This document shows positions 52,639 to 61,033 of a DNA stretch of 64,000 nt, one piece after another (positions within the stretch are counted from its first letter, which is position 1; the number at the start of each line of letters is the position of its first letter). The stretch spans positions 5,951,471 through 6,015,470 of the forward strand of contig NZ_LT721901.1 in assembly GCF_900157375.1 (NCBI RefSeq), in the 5' to 3' direction. Source of the stretch: Mycobacterium rhizamassiliense. Lineage in GTDB: Bacteria; Actinomycetota; Actinomycetes; Mycobacteriales; Mycobacteriaceae. The position numbers and the translations under genes were made by a program. The notes beneath the pieces were generated by a model. The model was not told where the DNA came from. It saw only the letters and a list, made by a program, of their open reading frames with translations, and did not search any database.

Positions 52639-52839
52639 CTATTTCGACGAGAGTCTGCGCCAGCTGAAGACGGCAATCACGATCCCGATCACGACGGTGA
52701 TAGGTCCGATGATCGACCATGTGGTGGTGTTGCTCATCGGACTACCACCAAGCACTCCGAATCCCTGCAACGCCCAGATCAGACCGAACGCTGCGACGAG
52801 CAACCCGACCGCGAATGTGACGACGAAAGCCCTGCTCAT
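52639..52839 (-). CDS. Two-helix small membrane protein
   Basis: 66 residues: helix 1 MSRAFVVTFAVGLLVAAFGL, a short loop (GVLGGSPMSNTT), helix 2 WSIIGPITVVIGIVIAVFSW and a basic end RRLSSK. The positive C-terminus suggests both ends in the cytosol. It is convergent with the molybdoenzyme gene, 4 bp apart. No family function is known to me. Confidence 0.65.
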   Translation of the reverse strand: MSRAFVVTFAVGLLVAAFGLIWALQGFGVLGGSPMSNTTTWSIIGPITVVIGIVIAVFSWRRLSSK

Positions 52840-53027
52840 ACAGGCATCCTAGGCGCCGGACGGCGAATGTCACGCCCCGCGAATTCGCGCTCCATTGTTT
52901 CAAGGACCGGCAGCAAATCAAATAACCGGTTCCGGTTGAACCGCCACAACGACCGCGTCGTGTCAACTTTCAGGTTCGGCGAGCTAGCTGGCGTCGGCCT
53001 CGAGTACCTGAGAAAGGACACCTCCTC

Positions 53028-53327
53028 ATGAACGCGACCCTCAACACCAAGACGAAACGGCTTGTCGCGGCATTGGGCGCAGCAGCGGCCGCGGCAACTC
53101 CCGCCCTGTTGTTCGCCGGTGCGGGAATCGCGCACGCGGACGATTGCTATGGAGCCTTGCAATACAGCTACTACTGCTCACCCGCGTCGGGTTCGGGGGG
53201 GTACTCGTCGTCACCCCCCGTCCAGTACACGCCCGCGCAGCCTCCGTTCGGCTACAACAACCTGCCGGGGTGCTCTGGCGGCGGTCTCGCTGGCATAACT
53301 GGGGCTCTCAGCGGGGAAGGCTGCTAG
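53028..53327 (+). CDS. Small secreted Cys/Tyr-rich protein
   Basis: 99 residues. A typical mycobacterial signal peptide (LVAALGAAAAAATPALLFAG) ends AHA-DD at about 36/37. The mature 62 residues contain four cysteines (DDCYGALQYSYYCSP, NLPGCSGGGLAG, GEGC) and a Pro/Tyr/Ser-rich middle (PPVQYTPAQPPFGYNN), so two disulfides are likely. AAAGGA precedes the ATG. A perfect 14-bp hairpin terminator follows. Function unknown. Confidence 0.75.
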   Translation: MNATLNTKTKRLVAALGAAAAAATPALLFAGAGIAHADDCYGALQYSYYCSPASGSGGYSSSPPVQYTPAQPPFGYNNLPGCSGGGLAGITGALSGEGC

Positions 53328-53344
53328 TAGCCGTCGAGAACGCC

Positions 53345-53379
53345 AAACGCCCCCTTCCGAATGCTGGAAGGGGGCGTTT
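53345..53379. terminator. Bidirectional hairpin terminator
   Basis: AAACGCCCCCTTCC (53345-53358) and its exact complement (53366-53379) form a 14-bp stem with a 7-nt loop. It has A/T ends on both sides and lies between the convergent secreted-protein and hemerythrin genes, so it should serve both. Confidence 0.9.
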
Positions 53380-53410
53380 CAGCACGAGACGGAGCCCATC
53401 GAGTCGGTTG

Positions 53411-53995
53411 TCAGTGAATTTGAGGATCGGGTGGGTTCTTGGCGGCCCGTCCGGTCAGCGCGTCGAGCACGTGGTCGATTGTCGCGGTTACCATGCCGAT
53501 CGTCTTTAGCAGGATGGGCTTGGGCGGCGTGTCGGGGTGGGGCCGCGTCGGCGCGATCTTCTTTGCCTGCTCAAGCTGACTTCCCAATTTCTCCAGCTGC
53601 TCATGGCTGACGGCTGCTTCGAACTTCGGCCACACCATTTCCTGCTCGTACGCGATGTGCTCGCGGGCGGCGTCGACGAAAGCCTGTAGCGCCTTGTGAT
53701 AGTCCGGTTCTCCGACTGCGCTGTCGATCAGCTGTTGCAGAAGCCTTTTGCCCTTCTGCTCTTGCTGGATGGCCTTGTCCGCCAGCGTATCTCCGTCGTC
53801 GAGCGCTCTGCGCACCGCCGGCCAGAAGAATTGCTCTTCGATCGCCTCGTGTTGCGATTCAGCAATAACTAAGTTGGTGACCATTGTTTCGAGGCCACTA
53901 ACCTGACTGCCAGCACCCGACGGTGCGCCGTCGAGCACTTCTAACATGCCTAATACACTTTTATGGTCCTGCCGTAGAAACATCAACGCGTCCAT
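53411..53995 (-). CDS. Hemerythrin HHE-domain protein
   Basis: 194 residues from the ATG at 53995 (MDALMFLRQDHKSVLGMLEV). Iron-ligand histidines and carboxylates of the hemerythrin cation-binding fold are seen in RQDHKSVLG, AESQHEAIEEQFFWPAVRRA and REHIAYEQEMVWPKFEAAVS. The di-iron centre would bind O2, NO or react with peroxide. It lies 89 bp behind a manganese catalase gene in the same direction. Mycobacterial HHE proteins are tied to peroxide and SigF-type stress; a GAF-ANTAR gene nearby fits a stress block. Confidence 0.85.
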   Translation of the reverse strand: MDALMFLRQDHKSVLGMLEVLDGAPSGAGSQVSGLETMVTNLVIAESQHEAIEEQFFWPAVRRALDDGDTLADKAIQQEQKGKRLLQQLIDSAVGEPDYHKALQAFVDAAREHIAYEQEMVWPKFEAAVSHEQLEKLGSQLEQAKKIAPTRPHPDTPPKPILLKTIGMVTATIDHVLDALTGRAAKNPPDPQIH

Positions 53996-54084
53996 ACGTT
54001 TTACCCTGCACTTCCTGTAGGACGATGCGACCGGCACAGGCCGGCACCCGCAATCGAGTGCCGGCCGGGCCTGGCATCGGTGAG

Positions 54085-54981
54085 CTAGTTGGTCGGCGTG
54101 CGCTGCTCGTGGGTGAACGGCTTGTCGCCCTCCACCGCCGGTGAACCCGACGGGTTCTGTTCTGCGCCTTGGTTTTTGCGGATATCGGTGCCCAGCCACT
54201 GCTGCTCGGGCTTCTCGATGTACTTCCACTCCACGCCATCGGGCCACGGACCTTGCCCCTCGTTCCACGGGCCGCGCACCGACTTTTCACCACCGCTCGA
54301 CATGTTGAAAGCGACATTCTGGAAACGGTTGTCCCCGGCCAACTTTCCCGGCGGGAAGTTGACTGGCAACTCGTTTAGCGCAGCGGTGAACTGCTGGTAG
54401 TGGGCGATTTCCCGGGTCATCAGGAATGTCAGCGTGTCCTGCGCCCCAGGGTCGTCGGTGAATTGCTTGAGGTATTCGTAGACGACTTTGGCCCGGGATT
54501 CGGCCGCTAGGTTATTGCGTAAGTCCACCGTTGGGTCACCATTGGCATCGATGAAGGCGCCCGTCCAGTTGTTGCCTGCGGAGTCTTTGACATCCGGGCC
54601 TCCGCCGCTGAGCACCAGAAACAGTGGGTTGACGGCGACTTGGTGGATCGCCTGTTCACGACCATCAGGGCTGGCGACCGCCGGCATCCAATCGCACCGT
54701 TCGTGGGCCTGCTTCAGATTGTCGTTGAGTCCGTCGAGAAGCATCGTGATCATTGAGCCGACCATCTCCAGGTGGCTGAGCTCCTCGGTGGCGATATCCA
54801 TGAACAGGTCATACATCTTTGGGTTTTTCTCCCGCAGGACGAACGCCTGGGTGAAGTACTGCATCGCCGCAGTGAGTTCACCGTTGGCACCGCCAAATTG
54901 CTCCATCAGCAGTGATGCGAAACGTGGATCAGGTTGGCTCACCCGAACCTCGAACTGAAGATCTTTGTTATGAACGAACAT
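54085..54981 (-). CDS. Manganese (non-haem) catalase
   Basis: 298 residues, normal for the family. The di-manganese site is complete: Glu35 (GGANGELTAAMQYF), Glu66/67 and His70 (DIATEELSHLEMVG), then NLAAESRAKVVYEYL and the final His in LMTREIAHYQQF. It disproportionates hydrogen peroxide without haem. GGGAG lies just before the ATG. The 276-bp upstream stretch to 55257 holds its promoter. Co-directional hemerythrin downstream suggests a joint peroxide response. Mn catalases are unevenly spread in mycobacteria, so this may be an accessory trait. Confidence 0.92.
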   Translation of the reverse strand: MFVHNKDLQFEVRVSQPDPRFASLLMEQFGGANGELTAAMQYFTQAFVLREKNPKMYDLFMDIATEELSHLEMVGSMITMLLDGLNDNLKQAHERCDWMPAVASPDGREQAIHQVAVNPLFLVLSGGGPDVKDSAGNNWTGAFIDANGDPTVDLRNNLAAESRAKVVYEYLKQFTDDPGAQDTLTFLMTREIAHYQQFTAALNELPVNFPPGKLAGDNRFQNVAFNMSSGGEKSVRGPWNEGQGPWPDGVEWKYIEKPEQQWLGTDIRKNQGAEQNPSGSPAVEGDKPFTHEQRTPTN

Positions 54982-55257
54982 TGGTTGCTCCCAGAGGACA
55001 TCGAAGGTCTACGAGAAGTTGGCGACCGGAAAGTCGGGAATGCGAACCAGGGGCTGTAGTTCGTCCAGTACGCGAGATGCGGCGCTGCTTGTCGCATCGC
55101 GAAGGGCAGTACCCGTGCGGCAACCACGTAAACAGGCACCGAGACGCCGAGGGGCGATTGGGCTCCGGTCTGCGTCGCCCAACCCATCCCGCACGGACCC
55201 GCGATACGTCGGTCCGCCAGGCGGTTTACCGAAGCGTTGCACCGGCTAACTTGAAAT

Positions 55258-56031
55258 ATGGGCACAGCCGAATTCGTTGAGCCGCCTCGGTGTGCGGACA
55301 GCGCTCCTGAACGCTTTGGGCCGGATATCGCCGACGAGTTGGCCGGCCTGACTTCGAGCGCCTGGGGCTGCCTAGAGCAGCTATCCAGATCACTCCGCGT
55401 GGACGAGGGGGACCTGCAAGCAACCCTGGAGGCCATTGCGCGCAACGCCACCATCGCCGTCCCGGCCGCCGATGCCGCCGGCATCAATTTGGTCGAGAGA
55501 GCGAAGTTCGTTCCCCAAGCGGTATTCGGCAAAGCGCCACCGATCCTGGACAAAATCCAGCAGCAGACGGGCAGCGGCCCCTGCATCGACTCGTCTCGCG
55601 ATCAGCAAATCGTCGAGATAGCTCGGATGGAATTCGAAGGCCGCTGGCCGCGATTTAGCCGGCGCGCCGTCGAACTCGGCGTGCACTCAATGCTGTGTTT
55701 GCCGTTGTTGGCCGATGAGCGGACCATCGGATCACTCAGTTTGTACGCTGGCCAGCCGGATGCTTTCGACGAGGCTGCCAGCGGACTCGCCAATCTTTTC
55801 TGCGCCCTCGCCGCATTGGCGCTTGGCGACGCCCAGCGAACGGATCGTTTACGCAAAGCGATGAACAATCGGGATGTCATCGGCCAGGCCAAGGGCATCT
55901 TGATGGAACGGCACCGTATCACCAGCGACGACGCCTTCGACATGCTGATCGCCGCGTCAAAGCGCCTCAACCGCAAAGTGGTCGACCTCGCCGTCGAACT
56001 CGCCGAAACCGGCCATTTGTCTGTCACTTAG
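55258..56031 (+). CDS. GAF-ANTAR regulator
   Basis: 257 residues. A GAF sensor domain spans about 45-190 (AAGINLVERAKFVPQAVFGK, TGSGPCIDSSRDQQIVEIAR, LGVHSMLCLPLLADERTIGS) and an ANTAR RNA-binding domain follows at about 200-255 (MNNRDVIGQAKGILMERHRI, DDAFDMLIAASKRLNRKVVD). ANTAR proteins bind paired stem-loops in mRNA leaders to prevent termination, when signalled. It is divergent from the Mn catalase gene. No ANTAR target hairpin pair was identified by eye next to it. Confidence 0.9.
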   Translation: MGTAEFVEPPRCADSAPERFGPDIADELAGLTSSAWGCLEQLSRSLRVDEGDLQATLEAIARNATIAVPAADAAGINLVERAKFVPQAVFGKAPPILDKIQQQTGSGPCIDSSRDQQIVEIARMEFEGRWPRFSRRAVELGVHSMLCLPLLADERTIGSLSLYAGQPDAFDEAASGLANLFCALAALALGDAQRTDRLRKAMNNRDVIGQAKGILMERHRITSDDAFDMLIAASKRLNRKVVDLAVELAETGHLSVT

Positions 56032-56089
56032 AGGTCCACGAGTCGCGTAACGCGACTCACGCGCAACCCATGACTCGACTTCATCACCT

Positions 56090-56118
56090 TGGTGGAGCTA
56101 AGGGGATTCGAACCCCTG
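56090..56118 (-). repeat. tRNA 3'-end direct repeat (att-like), left copy
   Basis: 29 bp identical to 59371-59399. On the minus strand it gives a complete T-arm (AGGGG-TTCGAAT-CCCCT), acceptor 3' strand TAGCTCC and discriminator A with CCA. This is the 3' end of a tRNA, most likely tRNA-Ala. The 5' three-quarters of a tRNA is not present next to it, so it is an attachment-site copy, not a gene. Confidence 0.8.
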
Positions 56119-56630
56119 CCTTAACCAGGCAAAATAGGGTTTCGCCTGGGGTTTCGTTACTCCTCGTTCCGATTCGTTCCCGCTCGTTACGTGCGGTTTC
56201 CTTTTCGGCTCTTGGCGGCGTCAAGAGGGGTCTCCGAGAGCGCGAGCTGTCGGTTTCACACGCCAGCGGTGGTGGCACCCGCCTCGGCGACCTTCCTGGG
56301 CCAGCCACGAAGGCCTTTTCGTCAGCTACACAGCCGCGTCGGCGACGCAGCCGTGCACCTCGAACGCGGTGAGGTGATCGTGCGGGGTGGCGGTGGTAGA
56401 GCTCGTCGGTCACGGTGAGGCCCCGAACCGCGACATACCAAGGCCCCGAGATGGATTCCGTGCGGAGCCCTAGTGACCCACGGGACGTACCGAGATGCGG
56501 CATCTGGTCGGCGGAAGCAGGACATTCAGAACCGATCGGCTAGAGTCAACAGGCCGGTAATCTTGCCGGCCCTCAGGGCAGACCACTCGTTGAACGTTGG
56601 GCTCACCGCCCCGCCACGATCCCGTCGCCT
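56119..56630. other. Gene-free stretch inside the att-bounded segment
   Basis: About 510 bp with no ORF whose composition or sequence convinces me. It has a run of CGTT-type repeats near 56155-56195 and the perfect inverted repeat GGCCGG/CCGGCC (56552-56557, 56566-56571). TAGAGT at 56541-56546 is a possible -10 box for the operon at 56656. It may hold promoter and leader sequence of that operon, plus integration scar. Confidence 0.5.
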
Positions 56631-56650
56631 CCTCTGAGCCTTCTCAGAGG
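56631..56650 (+). promoter_or_regulatory. Hairpin that covers the ribosome binding site of the DUF1611 gene
   Basis: CCTCTGAG (56631-56638) and CTCAGAGG (56643-56650) form a perfect 8-bp stem with loop CCTT. The 3' arm contains AGAGGA, the ribosome binding site 4-5 nt before the ATG at 56656. Folding would hide the site, so translation may be thermally or ligand controlled, or need coupling. Confidence 0.55.
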
Positions 56651-56655
56651 AAACC

Positions 56656-57831
56656 ATGTCTTCGCTCGCCAGCGATACCCCATCTCTCGATGCATCCGAA
56701 CAGACCGAGTGGATCCTTCCGGCAGCTCCCTTCGCGCTGCCTGCCGGTTCCACCGCGATCGTCTACTGCGAGGGCCTGTTCGGCGAGCAAGACGGTAAGA
56801 CCGCCAACGGCCTGGTCCGGCACTCGAAGAAGTACGAGATCCTCAGTGTCATCGACAGCCTCCGGGCCGGAGTCGATGCTGGGGAGTTCCTCGACGGCAC
56901 CGCGAACGACATCCCGGTGCTGGCGTCGCTCGCCGAGTCCATCTCTCACGCCGGCCGCGTACCTGACTACCTGATCTGTGGGCTGGCACCTGCCGACGGC
57001 CTACTGTCGAACCAGCAGCGGGTCGTGCTGCTCGACGGCATCGCCCGCGGGATGCACATCATCAACGGCCTGCACGAGTTCCTCAACGACGATGCCGAGT
57101 TCGAGGCGGCAGCCGTGATCGCCGGCGTCACCATCACCGATGTACGCCGACCGAAGGCCAAGCGCGACCTGCACCTGTTTTCGGGCCGGATCTTCGACGT
57201 CACATGTCCCAGGATCGCGATCCTGGGTACGGACGGGGCGATCGGGAAGCGCACCACCGCCACCTTGTTGGTCCAGGCGCTCAACGCGTGCGGCATCAAG
57301 GCGGTCATGGTCGGCACCGGTCAGACCACCCTGATCCAGGGCGGGAAGTACGGCGTCGCGCTGGATGCGCTGGTCCCCCAGTTCTGCTCAGGCGAGGTCG
57401 AGCACCAGGTCGTCGCCGCGTTCGAGGGTGAGGACCCTGACGTGATCGTGGTCGAGGGCCAGGGCGCGCTCAGCCACCCCGCGTACCTGACGTCGGCTCA
57501 CATCCTGCGTGGCAGCCGCCCGGCCGGCGTGATCGTGCAACACGCGCCGAAGCGCACGGTGCTCGGCGACTTCCCGATGATGCCGATGCCGACCGCGGCC
57601 AGCGAGATCGCACTGATCGAGGCGTTCGCCGACACCCGCGTCATCGGGGTCACGATCAACCACGAGGAGATGACCGACGACGAACTGAGCAACGCGATCT
57701 CCGAGCATCATTCGCAGCTCGGCCTCCCGGTCACCGACCCCCTGACGCGTCCCGCGTCGGATCTGGTCGACATGGTGCTGACGGCCTTCCCCGCGCTCGC
57801 GGTGGTGGCCGACACGACCACCCTCGTGTGA
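56656..57831 (+). CDS. DUF1611 (DgcN-like) protein
   Basis: 391 residues. The N-terminal domain (about 20-185) has FALPAGSTAIVYCEGLFGEQ and the C-terminal P-loop-like domain starts with RIAILGTDGAIGKRTTATLL (P-loop 191-202) and goes on with VEGQGALSHPAYL and ADTRVIGVTINHEEMTDDEL. DUF1611 includes DgcN, reported as a D-glutamate N-acetyltransferase that works with the racemase DgcA. Here the partner is a PLP-type racemase whose GTG overlaps this gene's TGA (GTGA). A D-amino-acid role is therefore likely but the acyl donor and substrate are open. It lies between two tRNA-derived repeats, a sign of horizontal acquisition. Confidence 0.75.
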   Translation: MSSLASDTPSLDASEQTEWILPAAPFALPAGSTAIVYCEGLFGEQDGKTANGLVRHSKKYEILSVIDSLRAGVDAGEFLDGTANDIPVLASLAESISHAGRVPDYLICGLAPADGLLSNQQRVVLLDGIARGMHIINGLHEFLNDDAEFEAAAVIAGVTITDVRRPKAKRDLHLFSGRIFDVTCPRIAILGTDGAIGKRTTATLLVQALNACGIKAVMVGTGQTTLIQGGKYGVALDALVPQFCSGEVEHQVVAAFEGEDPDVIVVEGQGALSHPAYLTSAHILRGSRPAGVIVQHAPKRTVLGDFPMMPMPTAASEIALIEAFADTRVIGVTINHEEMTDDELSNAISEHHSQLGLPVTDPLTRPASDLVDMVLTAFPALAVVADTTTLV

Positions 57832-58979
57832 CGCTTCGGATCGAGACCGATCTCGACAAGGTCGAGCAGAACACGCGCATCCTGGTTGACCGGCTTGCCT
57901 CAACGGGCATCCGGGTCACCGGGATCACCAAGGCCGTCTTGGGCTCGCCGGGAGTCGGCGCGGCGATGCTGCGCGGCGGCGCCCTCGGTCTCGGTGATTC
58001 CCGGGTGCCGAACCTGGCTCGGCTGGCCGGGCTCGACCCACTACCGACGCGCACGTTGATCCGCTCGCCGATGCTCAGCCAAGTGGCACACGTCGTCGAG
58101 GTCGCCGACGTCAGCCTGAACACCGAGGCCGTCGTGCTGGCGGCGCTCGATCAGGTTGCGGCCCAACAGAAGCGGACGCACGCCGTAGTGCTCATGGTCG
58201 AGCTGGGTGACCTCCGTGAGGGCATCGCACTCGACGACGCCCCCGAGGCGGTGCGGGCCGTCCTCAGTCACTCCTCCCTCCGGCTCGTCGGGCTCGGCGC
58301 CAACCTCGCTTGTCAGAACGGTGTCGTGCCCGACGACCGGAACATGGGCATCCTCACGGGGCTCGCGGACGAGATTGAGGCACTGCACGGGATCTCGCTC
58401 GACGTCGTCTCAGGCGGGAACTCGGCGAACCTGAACTGGGCTCTGCACACCCACGACATCGGCCGGATCGACGAGCTCCGGCTCGGCGAAGCCATCCTTC
58501 TCGGCGTCGATCCGCTGTACCGGACACCGATCCCCGGCCTGCATACGGACGCCTTCACCTTGACCGCCGAAGTCATCGAGGTCGCCATGAAACCGGCTCA
58601 ACCCTGGGGAGATCGTGCTCAGGCGGCCTTCGGCGAGGCGCCGGTCCGTACCGGCAATACGACCGTGCACCAAGCAATCCTGGCCCTTGGTCACCAGGAC
58701 GTGGACCCGGACGATCTGCATCCGCCCGACGGCATCGCGATCCTCGGGATGAGCAGCGACCACCTGGTGGTCGACCTCGGCGATCACCCCGACGCGGTCG
58801 GCGACGAGATCGACTTCGGCGTGGGATACAGCGCACTCGTACGGGCGATGACGTCGCCCTTCGTCACCAAGATCGAGCACCGTGGCCGTTCCGCCGCACC
58901 CGAGGCGACCCAGGTACCACCGCCGATCCAGGTTTCGTCCCCCCGCTCAGTGCCGGACGCCGGTGCCGGGCGGACCTGA
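57828..58979 (+). CDS. Alanine/ornithine racemase-family PLP enzyme
   Basis: 383 residues with a GTG start overlapping the DUF1611 stop by 4 bp. It has the fold-type III barrel only: PLP Lys35 in IRVTGITKAVLGSPGVGAAM, then GGALGLGDSRVPNLARL, VVLMVELGDLREGIALDD, the PLP-phosphate region VSGGNSANLNWALHTHDIGR, and LRLGEAILLGVDPLYRTPIP. The DLREGI segment and single-domain layout match the ornithine racemase (Orr)-like group, not Alr. It should interconvert L- and D-forms of a free amino acid. The Pro/Ala-rich last 40 residues look disordered. Confidence 0.82.
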   Translation: MTLRIETDLDKVEQNTRILVDRLASTGIRVTGITKAVLGSPGVGAAMLRGGALGLGDSRVPNLARLAGLDPLPTRTLIRSPMLSQVAHVVEVADVSLNTEAVVLAALDQVAAQQKRTHAVVLMVELGDLREGIALDDAPEAVRAVLSHSSLRLVGLGANLACQNGVVPDDRNMGILTGLADEIEALHGISLDVVSGGNSANLNWALHTHDIGRIDELRLGEAILLGVDPLYRTPIPGLHTDAFTLTAEVIEVAMKPAQPWGDRAQAAFGEAPVRTGNTTVHQAILALGHQDVDPDDLHPPDGIAILGMSSDHLVVDLGDHPDAVGDEIDFGVGYSALVRAMTSPFVTKIEHRGRSAAPEATQVPPPIQVSSPRSVPDAGAGRT

Positions 58980-59044
58980 CTTCTCATCTTGAGTGCCGAA
59001 CAAGCTCTCGCGGGCGCTTGGGACGGGGCCTAAACTCTTTGGCC

Positions 59045-59308
59045 ATGGCACCCGAACCCGAGGCACCCCCAGACTTCTCGCCGTTCCACAGGATGCGGGA
59101 CATCGAGCTCGACCCTGAATCCGTCGTGGGTAAGGACCTCCGCGACCGGTTCGCTCAACTCGACCAGTCCTTTACCGGGAAGAACCCCCTCTGGTCCGCC
59201 GTCGTCAAACTCATCGGCCTCACCGCCATGTGCGCCCGGGGTGTCATCGACCTCGAAAAAGAGGTGATCGAGCTGAGGCGCGAGATGAGATCCCGCCGCG
59301 ACGCATGA
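59045..59308 (+). CDS. Small hypothetical protein with C-terminal helix
   Basis: 87 residues from the ATG at 59045; TAAACT ends about 8 nt before it, so a leaderless mRNA is possible. The sequence begins Pro/Glu-rich (MAPEPEAPPDFSPFHRMRDI) and ends in a charged helix (DLEKEVIELRREMRSRRDA) with coiled-coil periodicity. I do not recognise the family. It lies just inside the right tRNA repeat and may be cargo of the same element. Confidence 0.5.
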   Translation: MAPEPEAPPDFSPFHRMRDIELDPESVVGKDLRDRFAQLDQSFTGKNPLWSAVVKLIGLTAMCARGVIDLEKEVIELRREMRSRRDA

Positions 59309-59370
59309 TCGCTGCCAGACGAGCGTGATCCCGACCAGTCCGGCCGACCCCTAGGCGATAGTCGGTTTTC

Positions 59371-59399
59371 TGGTGGAGCTAAGGGGATTCGAACCCCTG
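59371..59399 (-). repeat. tRNA 3'-end direct repeat (att-like), right copy
   Basis: Identical to 56090-56118. Upstream on the minus strand it is preceded by CAGTGTGGGGGTC, which is only loosely like a tRNA-Ala anticodon-stem end and variable loop, so this copy is also not a full tRNA. The two repeats bracket 3.3 kb with the DUF1611/racemase operon. Confidence 0.8.
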
Positions 59400-60127
59400 A
59401 CCCCCACACTGCCAGGAGCAGGCGGAATGCGTGACCAGGCACGATAGGACCGTTTTCGGGCAGTTGTGGGCGTTGTCGGGCGTGCAACTGTAGTCAGGGT
59501 TGTCGTCAGAATTGTCGTCAGCGATCCGGTGCGCTGCGGATGTTTCGAAGAAGACATTGGGAGATTAAATCCGGTACCGCCAGCAGGACCTCACCCGGCT
59601 TGTCCGCAACGCTCCAACCCCGAGCCATTGAAGGTCGCGGCCACGCCCTTGAAGCGGAAAGCCACTTTCCCGCGGTAGCCGACCTTCCGAGTTTCAGGCG
59701 GACTTGCGCTCGCATGGGTGTTGTTCAGGCTAGACGCGCCGTCTGCAATCAGACGTGTTGGATCAGCTCGTCTGGCTCGTTGGCCCCATCTCGGCCCCAT
59801 GAAATGACAGCTCTGGCGAAGAGATATCTCGCGCGCCACGATCACGGCATCAAGGGCGACACAAAGCCAGACCGGACATTGTTCCCCCAACGCGTTGGGC
59901 GCGGGCTGAAGTCTGTGACCAATGGATTACCAGAATGCGGCTTGCGGCGATGCCAGTCGTTGCTTGCCTTGCCCTGTGCGCGATTCGGTCACCGGACCCG
60001 TCGGGCATCGACGTGGTGGTTCCTGCCGATTCCCAGTCATTGAAGTGAATAACCGGGAAGCGCATTTCGAACGCCACCCCGTGATGGCGACGGCCCCGAC
60101 CGTCTTCTTACGGCCAGCCAGCCCATG
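59400..60127. other. Gene-free stretch right of the att-like repeat
   Basis: About 730 bp in which I see no gene I can support. It contains a direct repeat TTGTCGTCAG (two copies near 59500-59521). The open frames here are short, arginine-rich and without recognisable motifs. It is likely scar DNA between integrated elements. Confidence 0.5.
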
Positions 60128-61033
60128 TCACCGGCGACGTGGGGCCGGCCAGTTACCACCTGTCGCCACGTCGATCCGATTTACGAACTGCTGCACTCTT
60201 TTTGCAGCAGCTTCGGCGGTCTCTGCTAAGTCGAGGTGGCCGAGCCCTTCTAAGGCACGCACATAAATCGGCGGCCAGTGTGGCATTACGACCACCGTCG
60301 GTGGCCAACTGTGTTGGGCGCGAGCCTCAAACACGGCGCAGCAGGCGCTTCGCGTGTCAGATAGATCTGCATCGGCGATCAGCGCTTCGAGCAGTTGGAG
60401 GTCCACAAGGTCGTGCGCGCGGTCGTTGACCTTCGGCTTCGGCAATACAGCGGAGACCGCGTGCACTTTCTGCGCGATCTGCCAGGGAAGCGTCATGCAG
60501 GGCACCGTCACGTCGGCGGTCACGCCGACCAACCCCAGCGCCTCCGAGGTAAGGGTGTCGAACTGGTCGGCGTTGCCCGCTTCCACGGTGGAAACCTCGA
60601 TCGGCACCGATGCGAAGGATTTTCCTCGGTAACTGAGCTTCGCAGTGAACCTGCGCGGCTTGATCGGCAAGCCCGGAATCTCGATCTCCTCCGGAGGCGT
60701 AAAGACGGCGGTAAATCCCTCCCAGCCGATTTCGCCCGCATCGGCAAGGCGGTCGTGCACGGATTCGATATCTTGACGGACGACGGCGTCGAGGTCCTTC
60801 GAGGTGCGCGAATCGACGATGCCGCGACGCAATTCCAGCGACGAACCGCCTTTGACCAGCAGCAGCGGAGCGCCCCCATCATCGACGAGGGTGGCCGCGA
60901 ACTGCGCGACCACGAGGACAGCGACATGGCGTTGCAGCCGACCGAAGACAACGCCTTCCCTCCCTGCTGCCTGGACCAGGCGGTCCTGCAGCGACCGCAG
61001 GTTAGTCGGCGGGGTCGAGTATGGCGCCGTCAT
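60128..61033 (-). CDS. AbiEii/AbiGii-family nucleotidyltransferase toxin
   Basis: 301 residues. The nucleotidyltransferase site is LLLVKGGSSLELRRGI (GS motif, about 58-73) followed by DSRTSKDLDAVV (paired Asp). The middle part (PRRFTAKLSYRGKSFASVPI, EVSTVEAG) and helical C-terminus with KVHAVSAVLPKPKVNDRAHD match AbiEii toxins, which modify tRNA acceptor ends or related targets and stop growth in phage-infected cells. Its ATG overlaps the AbiEi stop (ATGA), the standard operon order antitoxin-toxin. Confidence 0.9.
   Translation of the reverse strand: MTAPYSTPPTNLRSLQDRLVQAAGREGVVFGRLQRHVAVLVVAQFAATLVDDGGAPLLLVKGGSSLELRRGIVDSRTSKDLDAVVRQDIESVHDRLADAGEIGWEGFTAVFTPPEEIEIPGLPIKPRRFTAKLSYRGKSFASVPIEVSTVEAGNADQFDTLTSEALGLVGVTADVTVPCMTLPWQIAQKVHAVSAVLPKPKVNDRAHDLVDLQLLEALIADADLSDTRSACCAVFEARAQHSWPPTVVVMPHWPPIYVRALEGLGHLDLAETAEAAAKRVQQFVNRIDVATGGNWPAPRRR

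Noticed and set aside
55009..55242. A 77-codon minus-strand ORF before the Mn catalase gene
   Set aside because: Arg/Ala-rich with no motif or good ribosome binding site; the region is better explained as the catalase promoter. The C-terminal part (VLDELQPLVRIPDFPV) looks protein-like, so it is not excluded.
56088..56165. A tRNA gene at the left repeat (and likewise at 59371)
   Set aside because: Only the T-arm and acceptor 3' strand are present; no D-arm, anticodon arm or matching 5' acceptor strand could be found, so these are attachment-site copies.
59540..60043. Open frames right of the att-like repeat
   Set aside because: Arg/Ser-rich, no motif, and several overlapping alternatives in other frames.
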